Assembly: GCA_963734595.1 (NCBI GenBank)
Contig: CAVTHV010000016.1
Coordinates: 1 to 64,000, forward strand
DNA: 64,000 bases
Direction: 5' to 3'
Source of the DNA: CAKKQX01 sp963734595
GTDB lineage: Bacteria > Pseudomonadota > Gammaproteobacteria > Burkholderiales > SG8-41
Shown: one piece after another, positions 57,031-64,000 of the stretch
Layout: each line of letters opens with the position of its first letter
How positions within the stretch are numbered: the first letter of the stretch is position 1
The notes under the pieces: model-generated
Told to the model about the DNA's origin: nothing
Databases searched by the model: none
The model's input: only the letters and a program-made list of their open reading frames with translations
Translations under genes and position numbers: made by a program

Positions 57031-58540
57031 ATGAGAACCCTCCGCCACTACGTTGATCTCCGCGCGCGCGAGCAGCCCGACGCGCCGTACCTGATCGCGC
57101 CCGAAACCGGCGCGACGCTGAGCTACGGCCAGCTGCAGAAAAATTCGCCGCGATCTCGGCCGTTTCCTGCTGAAGCGCGGACTCAGGAAAGGCGACAAGG
57201 TCGCGCTGATGCTGCACAACGGCTATCAGACGGGGCAGTTGCTGATCGGCGTGATGTACGCGGGCTTCACGGTCGCGCCGCTGAATCTTCTGTCGCAACC
57301 CTCGCAACTGACCTACGTGCTCGATCATTCCGACACGCGGCTCGTCTTCACCACCGAAGAATTCGCCGAACGGCTGAAAACGGCGCTGGCCGGGATCAAA
57401 CGCGAAATCATGGTGATCGTGATCGATCCCGACGCGACGGAAATCTTCGACGCCGCCGCCCTGCCCGACACCGCCCTGCCCGATACCGGCGAGGAAGACG
57501 ACGCGCTGCTCATGTACACCTCGGGCACCACCGGCAAGCCCAAAGGCTGCGTGCTCACCCACAGGAGCGTGTGCGCCGGCGGCGAATTCACGAGCCGCGC
57601 CCACGAGCTCACCGCGCAGGACCGCGTGCTGTGCGCGCTGCCGCTCTATCACATCAACGGCCAGATCGTGACCGCGGTGGCGCCGCTGGTGCACGGCGGC
57701 AGCGTGGTGATGCCGCACCGCTTCAGCGTGAGCAACTACTGGGAACTCGTGGCGCAATACCGCTGCACCTGGATCAACGTGGTGCCGACCCTCATCGCCT
57801 ACCTGCTCAACGCGCCCGATCCGCGCGAGCGCAATCTCGACATCTCGCGCGTGAAATTCTGCCGCTCGGCCTCGGCGCCGCTGCCGCCCGAGCTGCACCG
57901 CGCGTTCGAGCAGAAATTCGGCATCAGCATCATCGAGACCTTCGGCATGACCGAGACCAACGCGCCGTGTTTCACCAATCCCCGCGATCCGGCGAAGCGC
58001 AAGATCGGCAGCCCCGGCACCGCGTACGGCAACGAGGCGAAAATCATCGACCCTGACACCGGCGCGACCCAGCCGCCCGGCGTGCCGGGCGAGATCATGC
58101 TGCGCGGCGACAACGTGATGAAAGGCTATTACAAGGACCCGGAGAACACCGCGAAGACGCTGGAGCCCGACGGCTGGATGCACAGCGGCGATCTCGGCTA
58201 CATGGACGAGGACGGTTTCGTGTTCGTCACCGGCCGCATCAAGGAGCTGATCATCAAGGGCGGCGAAAACATCGCGCCGCGCGAAATCGACGAAGCGCTG
58301 CTCAGGCATCCGGCGGTGCTGGAGGCCGCCGCCGTCGGCATCCCCGACAAGAATTACGGCCAGGAAATCATGGCGTGCGTGGTGCTGAAACCCGGGCATG
58401 CGTGCAGCATCGACGAGCTCGTGACGTTCTCGCAGCACGAGCTCGGCAAGTACAAAACGCCGAAAATCATCAAGCTGGTCGACACCCTGCCGAAAGGCCC
58501 GTCCGGCAAAGTGCAGCGCCTGAAACTGCTGGAGGTTTGA
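57031..58540 (+). CDS. AMP-forming acyl-CoA ligase, SauT-like (sulfoacetate-CoA ligase candidate), one frameshift
   Basis: Activates a carboxylic acid to its CoA thioester with ATP. It starts MRTLRHYVDLRAREQPDAPY. One inserted base near 57140 shifts the frame, and it continues DLGRFLLKRGLRKGDKVALM. The AMP-binding signature is MYTSGTTGKPKGCVLTH; later motifs are FGMTETNAPC, YMDEDGFVFVTGRIKELIIK and the lysine in PKGPSGKVQRLKL. About 502 residues. Partner of the preceding acylating dehydrogenase: ligase makes the acyl-CoA, dehydrogenase reduces it to the aldehyde. In Cupriavidus such a pair acts on sulfoacetate; substrate here is inferred. Confidence 0.75.
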
Positions 58541-58605
58541 CCGCGACGGCATTCAGAGCGGCCCGGCACGTTCGCAAGATGACCCAAACAGTACTTGCAT
58601 CGGTG

Positions 58606-58619
58606 TTGATCCGGGTCAA
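58606..58619. promoter_or_regulatory. Fnr/Dnr-like box, one mismatch
   Basis: TTGATCCGGGTCAA has the pattern of Fnr and Dnr sites (TTGAT-N4-RTCAA). It lies 52-65 bases before the ATG at 58671. Confidence 0.55.
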
Positions 58620-58670
58620 ACCGGTCGTATGTCTAAACAAATAAACTCCGGCTCGAAAGGAAATACAAAC

Positions 58671-59665
58671 ATGAACGGCACGACGAAGCGACCAGGAAAC
58701 CGGACGGGCAACGCGCTGGCGATCATTTGCATCGCGAATTTTGACGGTCGTCCTGGCTTTCGCTCTCCTGCCGGCGTTCGCCGCGAGTCCCGTCAGGCAA
58801 CGGTGCGCCGAAGGGCAACCCGCGTCTCGCGAGCCTGCAGATCGAAGTCTGGCCGGAATTCGACCGTCCGGCAGCGCTCGTGATTCTCCGCGGCGAGCTG
58901 GCGGCGGATGTTGCGCTGCCGGCTACCGTATCTCTGCGTATTCCCGCCTCGTCCGGCGGCCCTGCGGCGGTGGCATCCTCGACGGGACCGGATGCCGGGC
59001 TGGGCAACATGAAATACGAAAGCAAGAAGGCCGGCGACTTCATCACGCTGAGCTTTGAAACCCCGCATCGCCTGTTCCACGTCGAGTTCTACGACCCGCT
59101 TGCGACAGCCAAGCCCGAGCGCAGCTACACCTATGTCTGGCCGGGCGACATGGCGGTGAACCGGCTGAGCGTGATTCTCCAGGAGCCCGCGGGAGCGCGC
59201 GACATCTCGGTGCAGCCGAATCTTGACGGCACTTCCATCGGCCAGAACGGTTTGCACTACCGGTCGGCGGACCTGGGGCCTCTGGAGGCGGGAAAAGAAC
59301 TGCCCATCAGGATCCGTTACACCAAGACGGCCGCGCAAACCACCACGGAGATCCTCCAGCCGGCCGCAAAGATGCCCCAGCCGGAAATCCCCAATGCATC
59401 ACCGGCGCCGGCCGCGGGATCCAGCGACAAATTGCGCTGGGCGTTGATGCTCGCGATCGCCGCAGCGCTGATCATCGGCATCGGGGCGGGCGTTTTGTGG
59501 TGGAGAGGACGCGGGGAAGCGTCCCGTGCCCAGCCGGGCGACGCTTCTCTCTGTTCCAAATGCGGCGCAAAGCTGGCCGCGGAAGACCGCTTCTGCTCGA
59601 AGTGCGGCGCGCCGGTGGCCGGGAAAAAAATGGCGCCATCGCCGAAACACCCAAAGAAGAAATGA
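58671..59665 (+). CDS. Membrane protein with C-terminal double zinc ribbon, two frameshifts
   Basis: Unrecognised. ATG 58671 (MNGTTKRPGNRTGNALAI) leads into a signal anchor (LTVVLAFALLPAFAA) after one inserted base near 58737. A second inserted base near 58794 leads to LASLQIEVWPEFDRPAALVI and a periplasmic beta-rich domain (SLRIP to IRYTKTAAQTTTEI). Then a membrane helix WALMLAIAAALIIGIGAGVL and a cytosolic end with two CSKCG pairs (about residues 300 and 315), a zinc ribbon. About 330 residues. Followed by ccdA, and preceded by an Fnr-like box; a role in cytochrome or metal handling is possible. Family not known to me. Confidence 0.6.
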
Positions 59666-59731
59666 AGAAATGTCGCCTGAGTAACACGCCGCCGCTGCCG
59701 CATCGCCTAACGGCGATCGGGCCTTGTTGCG

Positions 59732-60469
59732 ATGAGCGATGTTTCCAGTCTCGGCCTGTTGACCGCCTTCGCGGCGGGGATCGTCTCGTTCCTCTCCCCC
59801 TGCGTGCTGCCGCTGGTGCCCGCCTACGTTTCCTACATCGCCGGCCACTCGCTGGCCCGCAGGCATGGCGAACATTTCTCCCAGCGGCTTTCGGCGCTCG
59901 TGCTCAGCCTGTGCTTCGTGCTGGGATTCTCGACGATATTCATCGCGCTCGGCGCAAGCGCCACCGCGCTCGGGCACCTGCTGCTGCGCTACCGTTACGA
60001 GACCAATATCGTGGGCGGCGGGATCGTCGTCGTGTTCGGCCTCTTCACGACCGGGTTCCTGAAAATTCCCTGGTTTCAGCAGGATCTGCGTTTCAGCCCC
60101 CATGTCGGGAGCGGACAGCCGCTGGCCGCATACGTGCTGGGTCTCGCGTTCGGATTCGGCTGGACGCCGTGCATCGGACCCGTGCTGGGCGCGATCCTCA
60201 CCTTCAGCGCCGTCTCCTCGAATACCGGAAGCGGCATCGCCCTGCTTTCGGCGTACGCGCTCGGACTCGGTCTTCCGTTTCTGGCGTCGGCATTTTTCAC
60301 CGGCGGGCTTGCGCACCGCCTCAAATCGCTGCGTCGCGCAGGGCGGGCACTCCAGGTCGGCGCGGGCGCGATCATGATCGTCATGGGCATCGCCATCATG
60401 ACGGGACAGCTTTCGGCGTTTTCCTACTGGCTGCTCGAGACTTTCCCCGCACTGGCGAAAATCGGATAG
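59732..60469 (+). CDS. ccdA: CcdA-type thiol-disulfide transporter (cytochrome c biogenesis)
   Basis: Moves reducing power from the cytoplasm to the periplasm for cytochrome c maturation or disulfide repair. 245 residues with six helices. The two redox cysteines lie in SFLSPCVLPLVPAYVSY (about residue 24) and FGWTPCIGPVLGAI (about 149), the pattern of CcdA and of the DsbD central domain. Follows the zinc-ribbon gene by 66 bases. Frame intact. Confidence 0.92.
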   Translation: MSDVSSLGLLTAFAAGIVSFLSPCVLPLVPAYVSYIAGHSLARRHGEHFSQRLSALVLSLCFVLGFSTIFIALGASATALGHLLLRYRYETNIVGGGIVVVFGLFTTGFLKIPWFQQDLRFSPHVGSGQPLAAYVLGLAFGFGWTPCIGPVLGAILTFSAVSSNTGSGIALLSAYALGLGLPFLASAFFTGGLAHRLKSLRRAGRALQVGAGAIMIVMGIAIMTGQLSAFSYWLLETFPALAKIG

Positions 60470-60560
60470 GTTTCATCGAATGGTCGCGTCACTCGCGGCC
60501 GGCTCAAACACCCATTGCGGGGTAAACTGTGACCGGATTTCCACACACAAGGTGGCGCCT

Positions 60561-60911
60561 ATGCTGTATTACCTGACCAAACTCCTGATATCCGCCGGCA
60601 TCATCGTCGCCGTTTCCGAAGTCGCCAAAGCCAACGCCGGCCTCGGCGCGCTGATCAAATCGCTGCCGTTGATCTCTATCCTTGCCATGATCTGGATCTA
60701 TATCGACACGCGCGACACCAAAATCATTGCCGAGCTCTCGGTCAGCACCTTCTGGCTGGTGCTGCCGACGCTGCCGATGTTCCTGGTGCTGCCGGCGCTG
60801 CTGAAATCCGGGATGGGCTTCTATGCGAGCCTCGGCATCTCGATCGCCGTCATGCTCGTGTGCTACGTGATCGCCATACCGATCCTCGCGCGTTTCGGCA
60901 TCACCATCTGA
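60561..60911 (+). CDS. DUF3147-type small membrane protein
   Basis: 116 residues from ATG 60561 (AAGGTGG upstream): MLYYLTKLLISAGIIVAVSE, three to four helices, including SLPLISILAMIWIYIDTRDT and VLVCYVIAIPILARFG. The repeated LP and DTRDT features fit DUF3147, a family of unknown function. It sits between ccdA and the metal-resistance genes, on the same strand. Confidence 0.78.
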   Translation: MLYYLTKLLISAGIIVAVSEVAKANAGLGALIKSLPLISILAMIWIYIDTRDTKIIAELSVSTFWLVLPTLPMFLVLPALLKSGMGFYASLGISIAVMLVCYVIAIPILARFGITI

Positions 60912-61006
60912 GCCTGCATCTGCTGGCGATCCCGGACGCCGCCGAACTTTTTCTCCGGTCATCGCACACCCCGCAATATTGCCAACGCGGCTTCTTTTAC
61001 TCTAGA

Positions 61007-61372
61007 ATGCCGCTCGTGTTCACACTCGGCAGAAAAATACTGATTCTGGCGCTGCTGCTGGTGACGCCCCTGCAGGGCGTCGCCGCGCCGCTGGCGCATC
61101 TGCTGTGCTCGTCCCCGTCCGGCATTGAACATATGAATGCCGGTCATCATCACGGCGGCGTCGATCCTGCCGCCTCTCATCACCACGACGATAGCGCCGG
61201 CAGCACCGGCGACAGCCACGCCGGCCATTCGTCATGCCATCAAGCATCCCCTGCCATGCCGAGCTTCCCGGCGGTGGTCATTGCCAGCGCTCCGCCCATC
61301 TTCGAACCTGTCGCCTTCCTGTTTCCCAGCCTGTTCTTCCCCGAACAGCCGCAACGCCCCCCTTTAGCCTGA
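61007..61372 (+). CDS. Small secreted His-rich protein (metal-binding candidate)
   Basis: About 121 residues from ATG 61007 (MPLVFTLGRKILILALLLVT), a signal peptide. The mature part is rich in histidine (NAGHHHGGVDP, ASHHHDDSAG, DSHAGHSSCHQASP) and ends with a Pro/Phe-rich segment. The layout resembles small copper-resistance accessory proteins (CopL-like) found at the front of copper clusters. Not assigned to a named family. The cupredoxin and CusF-like genes follow. Confidence 0.6.
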   Translation: MPLVFTLGRKILILALLLVTPLQGVAAPLAHLLCSSPSGIEHMNAGHHHGGVDPAASHHHDDSAGSTGDSHAGHSSCHQASPAMPSFPAVVIASAPPIFEPVAFLFPSLFFPEQPQRPPLA

Positions 61373-61549
61373 TCCGGCCCGCACGGGCCTGAACGATTTC
61401 GCGGCCGCGGCGAAGTATTTGTTCGTCTCGCGTAAAGCATGCGTCACGCTTTCGCCTGCGCCGTGTTGTGCCGCAATCGGCTCAGAAATTGCCGGCCCAT
61501 TACTACGCACCAGCTGACCGCATTTCTGCAACCAGAGAAGGAAAATGAC

Positions 61550-62016
61550 ATGAACAGACGCTTTATCGCCTTCGTTATCGCCATGGCCCTGGTTCCGGCC
61601 GGCGCTCTCGCCGATGCCGTTCATGGCCACGGGAAGGAGGATTCAGCCGTGGGCAGGCCCGGCGATCCAAAAAACATCTCGATGACCATCAAGGTGGAAA
61701 TGAGCGACACCATGCGGTTCACGCCTGCCCGGATCACGGCCAGGCGCGGCCAGACCATCAAATTCGTGGTGACCAATACCGGCAAGGTCAGGCACGAGAT
61801 GGTGTTGGGCACAGCCGGGGAACTGAAGGCGCATGCCGCGCTCATGCGGAAGTTCCCCGAAATGGAGCACGCCGACCGGAATCAAATTACCGTTGAAGCC
61901 GGCAAGACCGGCGAGATCGTCTGGCAATTCACGCGGGGCGGCACGTTCGACTTCGCGTGCCTGGAACCCGGCCACTTTGAAGCGGAATGGTCGGCAAGGT
62001 GGTGGTGGCGCAATGA
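61550..62016 (+). CDS. Cupredoxin-domain copper protein, one frameshift
   Basis: About 155 residues after repair. Signal peptide MNRRFIAFVIAMALVPAGALA. The cupredoxin fold follows: MTIKVEMSDTMRFTPARITA, GQTIKFVVTNTGKVRHEMVL (first histidine ligand), and FDFACLEPGHFEAG with the cysteine and second histidine. A one-base deletion near 61984 hides the true end: MVGKVVVAQ and stop at 62014-62016, with the methionine ligand at the start of this segment. Periplasmic. Likely binds copper, for electron transfer or storage, next to a CusF-like protein. Confidence 0.82.
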
Positions 62017-62093
62017 ACTTGTCGAAGCGCAGGCTCCTGCTCCGCCGGAAAACATCAACGCCCAACTTTTTACTGATTTTAAAAGGATATCCG

Positions 62094-62436
62094 ATGAAAA
62101 CGATCGTTGTATTTTTCGCTGCGGGTTCGCTTATCCGGCGCTGCGTTCGCGCAAAACAGCGCCGGCCATGATGCCCATCATCCTGCCGGCGCCAAAGCAG
62201 TGCAGGCATCCAATGCACTGACCAAAGGCGAGGTCCGCAAAGTCGACAAGGAGGCCGGCAAGGTCACGATCAAGCACGGCCCGCTCGAGAATCTGGGCAT
62301 GCCGGCGATGACGATGGTGTACCGCGTCAAGGATCCGGCGATGCTCGATCAGCTGAAGGCCGGTGACAAAATCGACTTTGCGGCCGACAAGATCAACGGC
62401 GCTTATACCGTGACGCAGGTCAAGCCTGCCAGGTAA
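62094..62436 (+). CDS. CusF-like periplasmic copper-binding protein, one frameshift
   Basis: About 113 residues after repair. The signal peptide begins MKTIVVFFAAGSL and continues, after one inserted base near 62133, GAAFAQNSAGHDAHHPAGAK. The domain starts VRKVDKEAGKVTIKHGPLEN and carries the metal site in LGMPAMTMVYRVKD, where the methionines of MPAMTM bind copper(I) or silver(I) in CusF. Delivers metal to a CusCBA-type efflux pump, whose outer-membrane subunit begins at 63565. Confidence 0.82.
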
Positions 62437-62554
62437 CGGCTGTCTCCCCGTTTCTGTCAGCGGCAGCAGCCGGTCTTGTCTGATAAGATGAAACGTACTT
62501 GTGCGCAGGGTGCCTAACCTGCAGCATTCACCTCAAACCACGAAAGGAATCATC

Positions 62555-62944
62555 ATGTACGGCTTCAGCACCACCCTCGATGGTCCGTTCAACGCAGCGG
62601 TCGACCGCGTTACCGAAGCGCTCAAGAAAGAAGGTTTCGGCGTTCTCAGCGACATCGACGTCAAGGCGACGCTCAAGGCCAAGCTCAATGTCGATCGCAA
62701 ACCGTACCGCATCCTCGGCGCCTGCAACCCGCCCCTGGCGCACCGCGCCATCGAGGCCGATCCCGACATCGGCTTGCTGCTGCCCTGCAACGTGGTCGTG
62801 CGCGAAGAGGACAATGGAAAGATCTGGGTCGGCTTCATGGATCCCGACGCGGTCCTGAAGCTGGTCGACAAACCCGGCGTGCATGAGCTCGCCAAGGAAG
62901 TCCGGGGCAAACTCGAGAAAGTTCGCGACAGCCTGAAAGGGTAA
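62555..62944 (+). CDS. DUF302-family protein
   Basis: 129 residues from ATG 62555, preceded by CACGAAAGGAATCATC (AAAGGA ribosome site). MYGFSTTLDGPFNAAVDRVT, ALKKEGFGVLSDIDVKATLK, then RILGACNPPLAHRAIEADP and IGLLLPCNVVVREEDNGKIW. This is the DUF302 fold (TTHA1732-like), function unknown, often near metal or redox genes. The cysteines in GACNPP and LLPCNV are conserved in the family. No signal peptide. Confidence 0.88.
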   Translation: MYGFSTTLDGPFNAAVDRVTEALKKEGFGVLSDIDVKATLKAKLNVDRKPYRILGACNPPLAHRAIEADPDIGLLLPCNVVVREEDNGKIWVGFMDPDAVLKLVDKPGVHELAKEVRGKLEKVRDSLKG

Positions 62945-62981
62945 TCCGTCGCAAACGGCGTCGCCGCCGTGACCCGGCGAC

Positions 62982-62995
62982 TTGATCTATATCAA
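62982..62995. promoter_or_regulatory. Perfect Fnr box
   Basis: TTGATCTATATCAA matches the consensus exactly and lies 37-50 bases before the ATG at 63032. A position this near to the start suggests activation of a promoter just upstream, or repression. Confidence 0.75.
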
Positions 62996-63031
62996 TACGA
63001 AGTCCGTGGCAACCGAGGAAAATCGTTCAGC

Positions 63032-63436
63032 ATGAAAAAATGGGGTGCATTGTGCGGCGGGGGCTTGCGGGCGATGGCGGTGATGGCCGCCCTGCTCCTC
63101 GTCCCGCTGTCCGCTTTTGCCGCCGGCACGCATGATCATTCGCCTGTCGCGTCGGAAAGCAGCATCGCGCACGAGCAGGACGGCGGAAGCCCCCTGCACG
63201 AGCCCGGTTGCACGAGCCCCGAAAGCAGCCAGGACCTCTGTTGTCATTTTGCATCGCCCTGCCCCGAGGCGGCCGGCTCCCTTCGGTCGCTGAACGATGA
63301 CCAGCCTGCGCTGGCCGTGGACCCCGTTGCCGCACTCGCGGTGCGCTCGATAGGCATCCGGCCAACGATGCATTCGGCCACCGCGTCCATCACCGGCCCT
63401 CCCCGCTTCATCCTGTTCGGTAATTTCCGCAGCTAG
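63032..63436 (+). CDS. Small secreted Cys/His-containing protein
   Basis: 134 residues from ATG 63032. Signal peptide MKKWGALCGGGLRAMAVMAA to about AFAAGT. Mature part has THDHSPVASE, HEQDGGSPLHEPGCTSP, then QDLCCHFASPCPEAAG, a Cys-rich patch that may bind metal. The end (GPPRFILFGNFRS) is similar in style to the His-rich protein at 61007. Unknown family. Its promoter carries a perfect Fnr box, and the outer-membrane efflux gene follows. Confidence 0.6.
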   Translation: MKKWGALCGGGLRAMAVMAALLLVPLSAFAAGTHDHSPVASESSIAHEQDGGSPLHEPGCTSPESSQDLCCHFASPCPEAAGSLRSLNDDQPALAVDPVAALAVRSIGIRPTMHSATASITGPPRFILFGNFRS

Positions 63437-63564
63437 CTCCACTCCCGGCGCATTGCCCGAGGATAGTTCTCGGCGATTCGCTGCGGCGGGCTGTCGCCCG
63501 CAGATCCCTCTGTTCGAAGCAACGCCAGTAAACAGTTCCTTTCAGTGGATCAGGAGTCTGGATC

Positions 63565-64000
63565 ATGAAAAATCGGATCATTGCCGCAGGATTCGGTGTA
63601 TTGATGACACAACCGGCCATGGCTGCACCCGTGGTAACCCCGCTACAGCTGGTAGCCCAGGTCGCGAGCGAGGTTGCCCGAACGCCGGCCGACGCGGGCA
63701 CCGGCGACGCGCAACCGCTCGGCGCGCTGCTTGCCGAGGCCATGCGCAACAACCCCGAAATCCAGACCGCCGCCAGGGAACGGGAGGCGGCGCAGCAGCG
63801 GATCGGTCCCGCGAAATCGCTGGACGATCCGATGCTGGAAGCGGGCGTGCTCAACGTGCCGGTCGAGTCGTTGCGCTTCGATCGTGAAGACATGACGATG
63901 AAAATGATCGGCCTGTCGCAAAAATTTCCGTACCCGGGCAAGCGCGATCTGCGTGAGGCCGTTGCCACGATAGATGCGGAATCGGTGGGCCTCGCTTACC
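63565..64000 (+). CDS. Outer-membrane efflux protein (TolC/CusC family), 5' part only
   Basis: Open to the end of the window. ATG 63565 follows AGGAG. Signal peptide MKNRIIAAGFGVLMTQPAMA. Then the first helical hairpin of an outer-membrane efflux protein: GALLAEAMRNNPEIQTAARE, REAAQQRIGPAKSLDDPMLE, and MIGLSQKFPYPGKRDLREAV, where SQKFPYPGK is typical of CusC/heavy-metal-type channels. 145 codons are visible. With the CusF-like gene it suggests the beginning of a copper/silver efflux operon that continues beyond the window. Confidence 0.87.
   Translation, partial: MKNRIIAAGFGVLMTQPAMAAPVVTPLQLVAQVASEVARTPADAGTGDAQPLGALLAEAMRNNPEIQTAAREREAAQQRIGPAKSLDDPMLEAGVLNVPVESLRFDREDMTMKMIGLSQKFPYPGKRDLREAVATIDAESVGLAY

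Noticed and set aside
62012..62170. ORF starting at the ATG that overlaps the cupredoxin stop
   Set aside because: It runs in frame into the CusF-like signal peptide and ends at the frameshift; the start at 62094 is better placed.

Overview
The window is GC-rich chromosomal DNA, most likely from a betaproteobacterium or a metagenome-assembled relative. The evidence is the Bug/TctC-type solute receptors, the dapA-bamC-metallohydrolase order, an Fnr with a complete cysteine set, an IscR-headed SUF operon, RquA, homospermidine synthase and a RoxA-like oxygenase. No tRNA, rRNA, CRISPR array, transposase or phage gene was seen.

Layout. 0-3 kb: nitrate/sulfonate/taurine-type ABC importer (minus strand). 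3.4-10 kb: TRIC channel, a broken Bug receptor, small unknown genes, serB, two tiny membrane proteins and fnr. 10-21 kb: M48 protease, then the iron-sulfur operon on the minus strand (iscR, class I cysteine desulfurase, sufA-like, sufB, sufC, sufD, sufS, sufU, nfu, Rieske), with cysE upstream of it. 21-30 kb: trmJ, suhB, a TctD/TctE-like two-component system, TerC, UspA, GST, a TPR lipoprotein, a dadA-like gene and rquA. 30-33 kb: PAS kinase, FixJ-like regulator and Crp/Fnr-like regulator. 33-39 kb: an outer-membrane barrel followed by a cluster of unrecognised secreted low-complexity proteins, including a tandem duplication. 39-49 kb: housekeeping (mutS, slyD-like, bcp, roxA-like, bamC, dapA). 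49-59 kb: homospermidine synthase, a complete tripartite tricarboxylate-type transporter, and an acylating aldehyde dehydrogenase plus acyl-CoA ligase pair that resembles sulfoacetate degradation (SauS/SauT). 58-64 kb: CcdA and a copper/metal handling cluster (cupredoxin, CusF-like, DUF302, His-rich secreted proteins, the start of a TolC-type efflux gene).

Oxygen-responsive control is a theme. There is an Fnr with its iron-sulfur cysteines, a second Crp/Fnr regulator, a FixL/FixJ-like pair, and perfect TTGAT-N4-ATCAA boxes before rquA (rhodoquinone synthesis), before the FixJ-like regulator and before a small secreted metal-cluster protein.

Two window-wide signals stand out. First, about ten intergenic elements are built from degenerate 9-bp units arranged as inverted arms; four of them sit between genes of the SUF operon. 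Second, at least 17 genes are broken by single-base indels, and nearly all of these (20 of 23 that I reconstructed) are one-base insertions. This looks like insertion-type sequencing error rather than gene decay, so most broken genes are annotated as their reconstructed full-length versions.
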